Positions 47,893 to 62,396 of a stretch of 64,000 nucleotides of DNA are shown piece after piece. The translations under genes were made by a program, and so were the position numbers. Location: assembly GCA_903813345.2 (NCBI GenBank), contig CAIIXF020000006.1:16930348-16994347 (forward strand). Direction: 5' to 3'. Each line of letters starts with the position of its first letter. The stretch's first letter is position 1. This DNA is from Owenia fusiformis. Its lineage: Eukaryota; Annelida; Polychaeta; Sabellida; Oweniidae. The notes below the pieces were generated by a model. The model did not search any database, was not told the DNA's origin, and saw only the letters and a list, made by a program, of their open reading frames with translations.

Positions 47893-47976
47893 TAACAAGG
47901 AGTGTACTAAATGTATAATATCATTGCAAAATAAATTTCATGCCAAATAGAGTCAATTTGGCGGGAAATCAACAAG

Positions 47977-48074
47977 CGGAGTATATTGTCACAATATTCT
48001 CCGCATATTGGGGTTTCTGCAGTATATCGTCACGATATCCTCCGCCCGGAGTATATCATCACAATATCCTCCGG
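47977..48074. repeat. Three palindromic CGGAGTATAT...ATCCTCCG units
   Basis: CGGAGTATATTGTCACAATA then TTCTCCG and two variants follow at about 48020 and 48047. Each is a near-palindrome, and together they form a compound hairpin. Confidence 0.7.
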
Positions 48075-48137
48075 TTATTCATTTTGCCAATAAATATCAA
48101 ATTTATCTTTTGATGTTATTATACATTTAGCACATTA

Positions 48138-48240
48138 AGTGTAGGATAATAAGATCATATAATGATTGATTCTGTATATCATATTCTCCCGTGAGTATAT
48201 AAATATGATATATAGAATCAACCATTATATAACCACATAA
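48138..48240. repeat. Imperfect inverted repeat
   Basis: ATAATGATTGATTCTGTATA and TATATAGAATCAACCATTAT are inverted copies around CTCCCGTGAG. It is adjacent to two other hairpins, suggesting a nested cluster of foldback elements. Confidence 0.65.
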
Positions 48241-51036
48241 TATGTACTTGTACCATTAAATTCATAAAATATATAAAGAGGGGATCGTGCCATTTTAATA
48301 ACAAGTTGACATAGAGTCACCAGGAGTGAGTTACATGAAGGTGATATTGATATGACCTAGTTGGTGAACTCATCATTCATAGCAGACTCATTGCACAATG
48401 TTTCTACAAATGAACCAATAGCAAATCCACTTATCAAAAAATGTATTTTTCAAAATCATTCCAAAAGAATCCTTATTAAATGCTACAAATAACTTGTGTA
48501 CTCTTTAAAACACACATGTATATATTCATAAGTGATACACCATGCATATATGGGTTTGTATATCACTAAGCCAACAATGTCATTCGTACTCCAGTGAAAT
48601 TACCAATATCATAAATGAACATATACCCTAATGTTGCTACATATTCCTTGGGTATGCATGGGATCACCACAGTGTAACACATATAATAGAGATGTCTCTT
48701 GAATTCTTATAATAATGTGACAACACTTGGGATGTAGAGAAATTCAATCTTCCTGAAATACCTCTTGTGTCTTATGGCATCCATATTACCATAGTAACAG
48801 ATGATATGATATGACATCGGAATTATCATCGTTAATAGGCATAAGCTATTTGTTACAATTACCAAAATTTTCAAGAAAACTTTTCAGTGTAGAAAACATT
48901 ATAAAGCCTCGGTCGCATTAGCTCTAAGGTGGGCATATTGCAGCCGTAGATTCACAAAATTGATATAGAAAATCGACATCTTTCCTTTATCCCTATATTT
49001 CATGCTGCATATTCAATTGTACCTGAGGCATAAGCATCTTACGTAGATTTGAAGTTTCTCATCAGAAAAATGATAAAAAAAACAGAAGATTCCTGTTATA
49101 AAGAGGGATTGATTAGCAGTTTATTACATGTCTAATGTCAACTTTCAGTAGAGGAACATGAGAAATATCACTTCTACCAGATTATGCCAATATCTGTAAA
49201 TAGATTTTACACTACAATGGAAATTAAATAGCAATCACAAGAAAATTATTTCATTGTAAAACCTTGATTTTTACTCATTTGAGCATTCTTTAAGCAGGAA
49301 TAAAGAATGATTTTGCATCTGTTAGGATGTGAAATGTGGAGATACATAACCTTGACATACATTAGTTTTGCAGAAAGATATGGCATCTACTTTTGATAGT
49401 TTTTCTTTTCAAAGGTTATCCTATGTGCATTTTCATCACATTTACCATTATCAAAAAATGACGATATTATAATATATATCAACATTCTATTTGCAATGAC
49501 TATGAGCACACCGTTTCTTAAGAAATTTAAGCAAACCAAGCCTGCTATTGAGGCGTACAATTCAACATGTGGATGATAAGATGTTTCTATCTATAGTTCA
49601 GTTTCTGTCTCTGGTTTTGTCATTATCACAGATATAAATCATCAGCTACATTTCCTTATGTTGTGCTTGATTGAATTATCTGAAATATTATTAATGTAAG
49701 AAAGAATTTCCATCAGGAATCAATATGAAGAGCCATAGAGATATATGTAAAGTAAAAGTACAGTTCTATTAGGTAACCAAGGCATAATGAATATGAAATA
49801 AAAAACTGATTTATTTGTTTTTTGTTCAATATTTGCAAGGGATGATACAGATCTAATTGAATCATTCTCGATTTGTTTGGTGTATTTTATAAGGAAATGG
49901 TTTTTGCATTATTTATTCCACTTCAAATATTTCTCTGGAAGATTGTCTAAGAGTGCAAGTTTTTATATGAAATCTATGAATGGATCTATGGAGAAATAAT
50001 GTTATCGATGGTGATGCCACAAAAACAGCATTGATCGCTAAATAACTCATTTTTCAATTGTTCAAGTTTGTAAAAGGTCACGTAAGAGCGCCACAAAAAA
50101 ATATGGCAAGTCTTTCAACCAAATGATGACATTTAAAATTTGACAAAAATATTATTTGTATGTAAGGAAGATGAAATCAAATCTGTTTTCTATCTATTCT
50201 TGGTCTACATACATAAATGCATTTTCCAAAGATAGATTTTAAGTGACAAATGGGCAATAAATTTATTACTCTCGTTGAATCTAATAGTAACTTCTAGTTA
50301 ACAGATCATTAAGTCAAAGCATTCCTATGGACTGTTTATTGATCACATGTATAGATTCACAGATTCTTATTGGCTGATGACACTTCAAAGCTACAAGAAA
50401 CCCCAAAAAATGATGATCATGGAAACTTGCTTGTGCCACTCCTAAGAAAATCAATAAAGGCTTTGATTGACATCAAATACATGGGTGTTAAAACACAAAT
50501 ATACCATGAGCACATGCTTTGAGGATCCGCGTTGTTTGAACCTACCGCCGAGCACACTTATACATTAAGACCCGTTACACAGTCATGATACCACCGAGCA
50601 AGCTTATTGCATCATCGGGTCTGCTTTACCCCCGTGAAATACATGATATTTTTTTCGTTGCCATTTCTGTTTTTTTCTAAAAGCTGGTTCTTCCTGTAAA
50701 ATGAGTAGTATTACAAAACTTAGAGGTCTTACACCTTATGAGTTAATATCAATAACACCTTGTCTTGGATACAAGTTATACTCCTAAGCTCATTTTCTTA
50801 CAAGAATACAATCAGATCTGTGTATTTATGAGCTAAGAAAAAGATTCAGGGGTATTAGAAAGAAATAGGAGGAATGATAAGCTGGAGAATAGCACAACAA
50901 CGGGTCATGACCACATTTAAGATGCACTTAACAAAGCATAAATCAGTTTGCCTACTAATAATACTATTCCCTGAGCAGAAAAACATTCTTGGAAAAATAA
51001 GCAAAGGTACACATTTATACTGGCGCATTTCAAGTG

Positions 51037-51240
51037 CAGTAAAACCTGTTTATCCAAACTAAGTCCTAATTTGAACACCTTTAAATGTGAACACCTTTTT
51101 CAAACCCATTTTTCGATCTGCCTTTTATAACTTATGTTCAAAAACCTTGAAATTTGAATATCTGCAAATCTAAACACTTCTGGCTGATCATGGCAGAGTT
51201 TGAATGAGACAGGTACGGATTAGACAAGTTTTATGGTATT
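51037..51240. mobile_element. pogo/Tigger-like MITE remnant
   Basis: The left end CAGTAAAACCTGTTTATCC and the right end GGATTAGACAAGTTTTATGG are imperfect inverted copies of the CAGTxAAACCTGT terminus of Tigger/pogo elements. No transposase remains. Confidence 0.5.
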
Positions 51241-54200
51241 TAGAATTCACAAAATGAAAAAGTTACTGAAACAATATTACAGGAAAACGCCTATGAGGAA
51301 TAACCTTGAATTATATAAGACTGATCATATACAGATTCATGGCCAATATGAGAATCTGTAAGATTGTAATATGGATATAATAACTTTTAGATATCTATTC
51401 ATCAGTAAATAAGACCTCTAGGAGGCAGACTATGGAGGATGTTTAGGTATCAAATCAAAACAAACAGGATCTGCTCAGAGTAACTGCGTCTTCCTTTCAC
51501 AAGTCACGTTCTAATAAGACATGTTCTTTCCATTATGTCTGACAAGAACACATCACCTACAACATTTTACATAAAATATATGGTTGACTCATTTTAGAAA
51601 ACAACTACGAATACAAAGTTGTTAACTGAAACAAAGGAAATATATAAAAGTGCAACTTTGGGAAAATATTTCACCTTATCAACAACATTTCAACCTTTAC
51701 CAGATTATATCATAAACCATTATTATTGGAATCTACCACTTTGCTCATACTACATTATATAATTTTTAAACATTCTGAAAAGTTGAGTTGATCTATCATA
51801 TCAGTTTCCTCATGAGTTGCTCAACAGAAAGTCTGAATTTTGTTCAGTAGTTTCATAAACAATATTGCAGTCACATTACATGCATACGTACATATATAAC
51901 CATCAACATCATACACTGTAATCAAAAAACTTGTAACCAGGAAGTTCATCCACTTTGTTACATTGAAGTTCCACCAAAGTAACCAATTGTGGAACAGTGA
52001 CGATGATTAGGTAATGGGAGATAAAAGGCTCAGATTCATTGAAAATATAATTTAGAATTGTAGATGTCATATTATTACTAATCAGTATTGACTTTCATTT
52101 AGTGTGTGACATATTACAATATAAAAGACAATTCATCACATCAGCATCAATTTGAGTTGATTTTATGCATAAACAGCCAATCTCTAATAGTGTAATTTTG
52201 CTAATACACACCTGTAGTTTCTCAATTACGACATCTTTGATGGGCTCTTAAGATATATGGGGCGGGACGTGAACATGATATGGGTAAAACCAGAAAAGAA
52301 CTGAACTCTGCAGTTTGCAAACAAACCCAATGCTAGAACAAATTAAGGTCAGTTATTCAGCCAGGGTAAATAGACATAAATAAACCCAGGTAATAATATG
52401 TACATCAAATGTATAGGACTAATTAACAGACAGATTTATCTCTGTCTTGCAAAACAAGACGAGTTATGGCTTGTTTTCAAATACCCCATCTGTAAAATAT
52501 CTGGTTCATTTCGTTCAACTGACTCAGATACATATAATAGTAATATAATATAAAGGCATGCATGAGAAGGAATTCAGGAATACCTGTGCTGTGGAAACAA
52601 CCTATAAAAGGTAAGTGAAATCTCAGGAAACAAAATAAAATTGCTAAATTATCAAAGAATTCTCATTTAATCATTTTGTCCAAAGGCAGTGAGGGCTTGG
52701 TACATATTTATGTATGATCATTTTCGCTGAACTAAAATTTGGCAAAATTAAAATATATGAGTGTAGAATAACATACATGAAATCCAAAGATTTTAGGATT
52801 CAGATTACTCAGCTGAATGTTACAGAGGAAGAGAAGATAAGAAGTAAACTTAAAATCCAGTTTTCCATAAAAAACAGAGACACCCCCCCTTCCTTAACTA
52901 CGCTCTCTCTCTTATTCTGGAGTAAAGAGAAAGAGGGTATAGGGTCTGCATATAACTACATGTATTTACAATTTTACAAAACTAAAAGGGTTAAAATGTA
53001 ATATTGTAACAGATCATAGCAATTAACAGCAAAACTCATCTTGCAAGAATGTTACACCGGCAATTTTGATGAAGTAGAGCATGTTACAATAAACATGAAC
53101 AACAAATGTTTCATAAAACACACTAAATGTAACATAAAACACAGCTCATCAACAAATGAGGTTAACACATCCCAAATACTGAACAATTTTATGAGAAATG
53201 CTGCACACATATTTCAATTTGTCAGACTTTAATTTTTAACTGCATGTAAAATGATCAGCTACTATACAGGGAAGGACAACTGTACATAAATCTCACTTCC
53301 ATTAAATCGGTCAATTTCACAACTGGCCATGTTTTCTTGTGGTTGTGCATCAACCTGTTCATATTTTTAAGGTAGATGGAAACTGGGAAAAAATCCATAC
53401 CATTTCTTTGATTCCTGCAGGTTCACGCAAGCATCTGAACACAAACAATCTGACAGACACCTTGCCATTAAATAATTCTTGCTCGTCAAGCCTTTTCACC
53501 CTAAAATTTGATGAAACATTGAAATTCCTCATGTTTTCATAGGTTTAATTAAGAAGCCTGCGTGTCTTAAAATGTATTTGAGGCATCTTCCACTTTATTT
53601 CACATTCAAAAGCAAGATCAAGATGAAAGATTATTTACAAGAGTCTAAATGCATCCATCACTGAGGCTTCATGTATTTACCTGGCCATTTTACACCAAGA
53701 ATTATCCATGTCAAGGGCCAGGTTGAATTTGATTAGTAGAGAATATGTATAAGCATAAATGTAATGAGAAAACCTTCTAGATTTGGTGCTGAAGTCAATG
53801 TCAAACTGTGAGGATAAAACTGGCTGTAATATTTTACCTTCAAAGTGGATATAGCAAAGAGAGTATGGAACATAAGTAGAAATTGGAGAAATGACATGAG
53901 ATATTACCTAACATACTAAAGGTGAGGACTGTTTTTACACTATCTTACAAAAATGTATTTTTTCTTTAGACCATATCTAATAAAAGGTAACATTCTGTGG
54001 AAAGCCTACTTAGAACTCACTTGATCTAGAACTGCTAAAACGGCAGTTAAATCACATGCAATATTGTATTAAAACAGCATTAATTCTTGGAAAATGTCTA
54101 TTCATTTCCACGGGAAGATTCATCACAATTCTAACTATAATCTGGGGATGATCTATGTGAGTATATCAAAGCTATCATTTATAATCATTTACTGCCTCCT

Positions 54201-56658
54201 GACAGCCTGATTGCTGTGTGGGTTGGGTTATATTGAAGAAATAGGAGTGGTAGGCTCGAATCTTTGAAATAAACATTCACTCTCATGTCAGGGTATCAAG
54301 TTCCTTGTAAAACAGATTTTCTAGAATTTAGATGAAGTAGGAATATGTTGGTGACTCTGACATTTCTTTTTAATTAAGAGTGTCATTTTTATCTACTTTA
54401 CAAAGGACTAAGTAGGTCTTTTTAGAGCCAGCTTTAAATCTTTGAGAAGTGTCACTTATTGAAAATTTGAAACTTGCAACAAACTGATTTGCACCGAATT
54501 AACTTTTTGGAAAGTCATGAAAATGATGTGTATTTGAACATTTCATGATCAGAATAAGTAGAATTAAATGAAAACCTTACACAAAAGAAAATCCCAGTAG
54601 GAACACTGATAAACTAATAATCCTAATAAGGTTTATGCTAATTCACCTTAATACCTCTTATTATATGCCTGATATGCTGACAAGTCAGCTAACTGTTATA
54701 TAACTCTAAGGAACGATAAATCACTCAGCAAAATTTGAAAAACATAATGAGGTGCTATTCCATAGTTTCAGAGTTTTCAATATTATCTCCCATGGTCTTA
54801 AAGCTGAGCTAACAGGGTTCTTGTATATTAAGTAGTCAATGCTATAGACAATGATAGGACCATGTCTTATATATAATTCTACATCTTAAGTATATTCATG
54901 TAGTCTTACATTCTCTCACTATTTCTTCATCTCATATCAAGATAATAATAATGAAAAAAGAAAAACTTTAGCAAGATGATGATGATACCAGTGTTCATCA
55001 ACGAACATTTACATTTTTTTATGTGTCCCCTAGGCTTTGTAAACATATTGTAGTAATGTTATTCAAGGATACATTCTAAGCATCTAGCATCATGCCTTGG
55101 GGAGTAATACAAGTTGGTTATTTCCACATCACATCTTCATCAAAATGCTCTCAACAATAATCTTTTCCCTAAATCTAAATTCTGATATAAAAATGTAGTA
55201 ATATGTGAGGCAAAATTATATATGTGAGGCAAAGTTATGTTCAAATGAGGTATATTATGTTCTGATACTCGTTACATGAAATGAGGTGTCATGGTTTATC
55301 ATGATGGGTATATTGTTATATTCGGACTTCATTTATATGAAAAATGCCTCAATAAATACGTTGTTTCTGAAAAGTTTTGGTAAGGCACTTACCCCGCCTG
55401 CCTCATTTCTGGCTACGCCCATGGTAGTTATTTTTAGTTTATCTTTACCCTGACATCTTATCCTAGTTACGACCAAGGGAATATTTTCTGTCTATTAAGT
55501 TTATGGTAAGACTAGAGGATGTACTTTTAACACAGGCAGAAATTAACTAAGGTATGTACTAAAGGCTAAACATTTACATAGTCTAGGTCATTTTAAGAGA
55601 AACATTCTTGTAAAAAGTGAGTTATAAGCAATATGAATCAGAAAGTTTACTATATTTGTAAAAATTAACTGACTAGCTTCTACTATTTAGGCAATCAAAT
55701 TAAATAATTGACTGATGTATGAGAAGGTTTCAAGAATGTCTGACAGACAGTTATCCCTCATTTATCACGATCATAACTTTAATGTGGCATGATATTCTGG
55801 GTTACTCTACCCCTCTACACAATTTCCCTTTATTGACAATATTTTATCCAATTTAATGCATGCTATTAGTGTCAGGGAATGTACTTTATGTAACTTAACT
55901 GTATTGTTAGATATTAATGAAGCACTGATTGAAGTCCTGCAACACGAAGGGCAACACTAAATCCCCCAAAAATATGAAAATAATCAAAATAACACGATCT
56001 ACTACAAATCATTTCCGCTGATAAAAAGTTAGCCAAAAATGACATCCAACCCTAGATACAGTCTAGCAATAACTGTGTTGATAAGGTTTCTGTATCATGA
56101 TTCTGGTTTTAAATTCTTTAACTCAACTTGTCCTTATAAATATGTGTGCACCATAAAATACACCAACTTTTTGTAAGATTTATATTTTCAAATAGCTAAA
56201 AAGAAAATGTGCTACGATTCCTTTGTGACCTAAATTTGTTCATATATGATTCATAGTTGTAACTTTTTAGAAACTATGAGCATGGACTAAATGAAGAATT
56301 ACTCACAAACCTGTCAAGACCCTAGGAAATATTGATCAGAAACTAAAGTTTACACTAAGCCTCTGGATCAGACAACTCTTGTGAAGGTTAACAAGTTATT
56401 TTTGCATGTAACACAATCATAAACGGTTTATGTGTTAAAGAAATGATCAATGTGTCTTGAAAATACATCAGATTTATGGGAGTGAACTATTAGAAAGTAC
56501 AAAGACTACAAATGGGGTGAACTGTGAAAAGTTCAATACAAAATTGGAAAGATTGGTTGAAATACCAGAGTATGAGTTTTGCATGATACCCATGAGTTGA
56601 ATCATGAACTAGAATTAGAAACATTTGAAAAGTAAACCTCAAAAATTCCTGATGGTAT

Positions 56659-57738
56659 CAGGGTTCGAACTTAACTTTTTAGACTGGTATTGAAAATAGT
56701 TACCTGACATTTTTTCTAGGTAACTAAATTCCAAAGTAAGGTAGTTTTTTTTACCGGTTGAAAAGATTTCGATAGACACAGTTTTCCTTGACACTAAAAA
56801 CAAATCTATCGATCTGTTGATCTCAAGTTTATTATAGTTTACAAAATAAACCCTCCCCCTTTAATATGACATTAAAATAAGATATAAAAAGAACTGGATC
56901 ATACAGGACTATCCTTCTTTCCAGAATGATAGATATAGATATATTTGCCTCAAAAAATAGTATTTTTCTGACTCAAAAGTAAATAGAATTAGCTTTAAAA
57001 GACCTTAGAAGAATGTTTCAAGTCAATCAATTCAGAGAAAAGATGTTGTCTTATGAGAACATAAACATTGGTAGTCATGTGATCAGACCAAATTATAATA
57101 GACCAATCATGTTGTTTCAACATTCAAATTTAAATTTCCCACTATAATAAACATTCCTAAGTGGCTCAAAGTGAAGGGTCAATCTGCTTAATTTATGCAG
57201 CTGTTGCGTTTGAGAGTTTCCCTCCCCAAGATTTTATTTTTTTTATTTCAAATCTACATTGTGAAATGGGAACTGCAAACTGCAAACTTTATTGAAGGGG
57301 GTATGCTTATTGAAAGCAATTACTAGTATTTTTCTCAATAGATGTCTCCCTCACTCACTAATCAACAGGAAGTTAGCAATCTTCAAAAAGTATCTTAATA
57401 ATACGGTGATTTTACCTGAAAATTGCCGATTTTTAAGACTTTATTTTAGAAAAATAAGAAACTGTATGGTAAGTAAACACTTTATCTTATGTTTTGAGAA
57501 GTTATAGCCTAAAAGTTGAAGTGAAAGAGGACGAAAAGTGCCAAAGAAAAAATGTTTTATCACGGCAGCATATTTTCATTCTCAGCATTTTTTCAATTGA
57601 GAAGTTGAGTTGACGATTGTATAGAGATCTTCCCATAAACCAGGAAACTGTTTTCGTTACTTGGGCATGTTGCTAGGTAACGATTTGAGAAAATGAAGGA
57701 ACGAATCGTTACTTCCGCAACGCTAATTTCGAACCCTG
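56659..57738. mobile_element. 1.1 kb non-autonomous element with CAGGGTTCGAA ends, hAT-like
   Basis: CAGGGTTCGAACTTA at the left matches the complement of TAATTTCGAACCCTG at the right. ATGGTAT is duplicated outside both ends (56652-56658 and 57739-57745), seven identical bases. CAGGG termini with a 7-8-bp duplication fit hAT. No transposase is recognised; GGTAAC/GTTACC boxes occur near both ends. Confidence 0.75.
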
Positions 57739-57887
57739 ATGGTATATCATGTAACTAGAATATCCACTTTTTCTAAGACATTCAAAGATTTAAGTTAGGC
57801 CGAGAAAATATCTGATGGCATATCATGTAACCCGAATATCCACTTTTTCTAAGACATTCAAAGATTTAAGTTAGGCAGAGAAAAATG
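57736..57887. repeat. 76-bp direct tandem duplication
   Basis: CTGATGGTATATCATGTAAC and the following bases (to 57811) are repeated from 57812 with a few changes. The first copy begins at the end of the element 56659-57738. Confidence 0.85.
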
Positions 57888-59361
57888 ACATGTAAAATTT
57901 CCTTTGTGCTACACCCCTTGAAAATAAGAAAAGGAAAATTGGTATAGATTGACCATCTGGTCAAAATTGTAAAGTGAGACTTACATCTCCAGAACAAAAA
58001 TCTCTTTGAGAATACTGGTACCTATTAAAGAACTGTGACATAAGACATGTTTTAGCCAATCCCTTGATAGTCAACTGCAGACCAATGCAGATCAAAAATG
58101 GAACATGTTTGGTTCAATTAACAATGGTTTAGAAAAGATACGAGGTTATTCTGATGAGTTGACACAAAGCATAAACCACCAATGAAGCAGAAAATGAATT
58201 CCATTTAGAAGTTAAACAGATTTCTGTAGGAATCATTAATGAATTACACGAGTGTCATTTAAGCCTAATCAGATTTGTACATTTTCTTTGGCTGTTTATT
58301 TTACAACTGAAAACCAGCTAAAAATACAAGAGGCAAAAAGCTGCTGTGAATAAAAACATAACTTGATGTTGAAGTGGATATCGCCAGATTTGTTACCCTA
58401 CCCTCTAGTTTACTTTAGAGGGACTAACAGGATAATGTGGAGCTTTCCTTAGACCAGTAAAATACCTCTCAAAACAAGGATTTCATTAGAAAACAAAGAA
58501 TGAAAAAGCAAAACATTTTGAAGATCATAGTTTTAACATGGAAATAGGTGCAATTCTCCTCAAACAAAATATATTTTAGGTGAAAAATGAAGAAATTTTC
58601 CCTGATAGCACTGCTAATGAAATCCCTAAAAAGTAATTTGTTCCGTCTTATATTGAGAGTTTTTCTGATTGTTATATTCTGATCCTCCACAAGACAAGAT
58701 GACAGTAATACAAAATGTTTCAAAAGTATTTTCTATGAGTAAGGAAATGTGATCAAATCCCTAATGAATTATCAATGTATCTAAAGCAACATTCCCATTA
58801 TGCAACATCCTCCAGATCTTCAGCCTCAGTCTATTCTTTCTTTTTAGGAGATGGATGAATCTAAGAAAGTCAATTGGAATGTCAACCGAGCCTCTCCAAT
58901 ATACTGTAAAAACAAAGAGAAGAGTCCTTGAAGGAATTAACTCATCTTATAGCTTTTTATGAAGAAATCAAAACTTTTTCAAACCGTTTCTTTTATGCCT
59001 TACCCAAACAGGCCTTTCATTTGAACCAAAAAAGAACCTCCCAAGAGGAACTGTGGGTATTTAGGTTATGATCATTTTAAGGCTAGAAGCCACTTCAGAT
59101 TCTGGTTTTGTTACTGCGTTTCAACACATGTCAGCAAGCTTTATTTAGTTTGCTTCATAAAACAAACTTTGATAATTCATAAAGCAAACTTTCAGAGGAA
59201 TTACACATGGACTGCATAAGATATAGCAGGTAAGAGCTGAAAGATTTTGCACTTTTTTGTATGTGTAATGAGCTGTTTGATCAGGATGGTATCATAAAGG
59301 AAACTAGAAACCTCTAGTTGACAGGTTAGGGTGATCTTACAACAAATTGGTTCAGCTTTCA

Positions 59362-59536
59362 AGATTACACTCACATATGAATGAAAATCACAACTAATGT
59401 GCAATGACTACACTCACATATGAATGAAAATCACAACTAAAGTGCAATGACTACACTCACATATGAATGAAAATCACAACTAACGTGCAATGACTACACT
59501 TACATACGAATGAAAATCACAACTAACGTGCAATGA
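59362..59536. repeat. 43-bp tandem repeat, four copies
   Basis: TGACTACACTCACATATGAA and the following bases repeat with period 43 and only a few substitutions. Confidence 0.92.
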
Positions 59537-62211
59537 CAAGCAACTCAGTAAACCATGGATAATATGGACATACATGTACTATATATCTAGACCTAGCTTA
59601 TCACATAGGTGTTCATATTAGGATTTTACTTACTCCAGAAATAAACAAGACGAGCTGACAACTGTTGCAACAAGATTTATGGCTATTTTAAACTTCTATA
59701 TTTAGATTTTACAGCATATTAAAATTCTATCAGCCACAGTATTCTTAATGTTCCTTAACTCAGATCCTACTGGAACTGAAATAAGAATTTGAGATTTTAC
59801 AGACCACGGCAAAAAAGCAAGGTCAAGGTCACGGGTGTACGTTTAATTTTTAGACCTCATGAGGACTTCCATCTTCATCTTTGATGATGAGTTCATGTTT
59901 ACCAAGACTGATAATATAACAAGCTTGAATACATTCATCTTTTAGAAGCCATAGAAGCTTAAACAAGCCAATTATAAGTGATTAGTAACCATATCGTGAT
60001 GACAATTATTCCAAAGCAATGAGAACATTACATTCTATAGAGCTAAAAATACAATCAATGCCAATCACAACTCCGATGCATTAAAAGAGCGCAAACTATC
60101 AGAATGAGTTACTCATCACATCTTTCTGTACTGCTTCTAATATTGTCTCAACACTAAATAAGAGCTTTTTATGACTCAAAAATAGGAAACTGAACATAAT
60201 TTCTAATGGAGTCTTCTTTGTGGTCAATGCTACTAATGATCTTGACATATTACTCTAAGTATTTTTTGAAACAATGAACTAGAGCTGATTTATTTCTCTT
60301 CTAATATGACAATACTTCTAAATATAGCAGCCTGTTGTAGGAGGAGATAATATAAGTCTTAGAGTAAGTTTAAAGCAAAAATATGCTATCATTAACAGTA
60401 TTGTAAAATATGTATGAAGGAAGAAATGTAAACCAGACTTGCCAAATAACGCTCCAAAAATACATTTCAAGCAGAACAAACAGGAACTACGAAACTGTTT
60501 GGAAATACTTTGTGACCTACTAAATCAAAATGCTGTTTGAGAATATATCTTTGAGGTTTCAATCACACTGTTCAACCTCTGACTAGTTCCTCATTAAAGA
60601 TACGTTTGGATGATAAAATTCATAAATAAAGATATTATAAAGCTTTGAACATCCAAGAGCCTTGGTATATGTGAACTTTTATCAATTTCATAGCTTGAAA
60701 TAAATCAGATTTTTCATAAGTTGAAAAGGAATCAATCAAATTACAACCTACACCCCATATAATAATACAGCTCTTAACTTCTTTGAACAATTGTCAGACA
60801 TTCACTTAATAGTTCCATTTTCACCATGTGCATACTTGGTATGTGAAACACCCATTATCGTTTAAATAATAGAATATAATTCATTCTTGGGTTGCTATTA
60901 AAGGAAATTGTTTTACTCATTCCAAAATTAATGCTTTATGCCCTAAATATGCACGTAAATCTAGTTTCACAAATTGTTTTTTACAATCCATTTTTGTAAA
61001 GATAGGTTGTATAACAATGGTTTCTTAAAATGAAGTAGAAATATGTTCCTCAATGGGAACTCTGAAAAGAGGGTAACTCAATGTTGATTGGGGTATGATA
61101 GGCTCCTTTAAGGGGAATCAGGATGTACAATAGGTTCCTAAATGAGGATCAAAGGAAATTCAATGGGTTTCTCATGTACCTGATTTCATAGTGGTGTGAT
61201 ATACTCTACATAAAATATTTTATTGAAAGCATAAAATGCATATAAAGTGATCGGGATTAGGCCTTGCTTTGATATCTACAATTCATTCCCATGTTTCCTT
61301 GTGGCTATCTCTCATAACATATGTATACACACCTGTCTAGACATTCTACCTTTGATAACATACATATATTTCACCAGATTCCCTTCAAAATTCCAAAACT
61401 ACCTATATCTTTATTTTCTCACTTTAAGAAGAAGATCAATTTTAAGGCTATTTTCTGCATTTTCTTTTATTCCAGTCATTTAAACTTTTTTCACATTTTA
61501 CATAACCTATGAGATCACCTATAGATATGTACAAATGCCTTTAGCTGACCTAAACTGCTGGCTAAACTATGAAAACACACAAGATAAACACATCTTTTAG
61601 CATCAATTTTGTTCAATAATCCTGGTGCTATTTTTACTTGCTTGCTATCAGCCAAATTGGTACATTAGAGGGTTGTTTGGAACAAAATGTAAAAATTGCA
61701 AAATTTAGAGATTAACCAACTGGTTTTTATTATATGACGTTTGCAAAATTGAAACTAAATCATGACGTTCATGCTTTAAATTTGAATAATTTTAGGAATA
61801 TGATAATCATCACATATTTCTATCTTGGAAGGAAGGGCATTGTTTCCCATGATGCTATTTAGGTATTCAGTCTGCAAAGTCATAACTGAAGGTCAGCTTG
61901 CAATAATAAGTCTGCATAAGATATATCACAGAATAATGTTGTCATAATGAATGATGTCATTTGGCATAGAATATCAATTAGGTGGGATGAATGGCCTAAA
62001 AACAAAAAGAATGATGAGATCATATGAATGTGACATAATAGTAATGTACTAATAATATATCGAGTGTGTCTGGTGTGCCCAGTTTACAAAATATGCCATG
62101 TATATCTATTATGCCTAGTATATATAAAAAATATATGCCAAGTAAACATAGTATGCATGAAGGATATTGATGTCAATACCAGAATATTAGCAGATTCCTA
62201 GGAGAGCAAAG

Positions 62212-62394
62212 TAAAACCTGTCTAAGTGAACACCTCTCTCTACTTAACACCTGTCTCGAGTAGTCCAGTAAACACCATTCCTCCACACATACTCTATTGA
62301 CTACTGTACAAATTACCCTCTCTGCAGTGAACACCTACCAAAACTGAATGTTTTTTCTTGGCAAAAAAATCTTCAATATACATAGGTTTTACTT
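62212..62394. mobile_element. pogo/Tigger-like MITE remnant
   Basis: AAGTAAAACCTGTCTAAG at the left and ATAGGTTTTACTT at the right are inverted copies; the interior has repeated GTGAACACCT. The piggyBac element appears to have inserted at the TTAA at its right edge. Confidence 0.5.
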
Positions 62395-62396
62395 AA

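Noticed and set aside
59362-59536. CRISPR-like regular repeats
   Set aside because: The repeats are contiguous with period 43 and have no unique spacers; this is a eukaryotic minisatellite.
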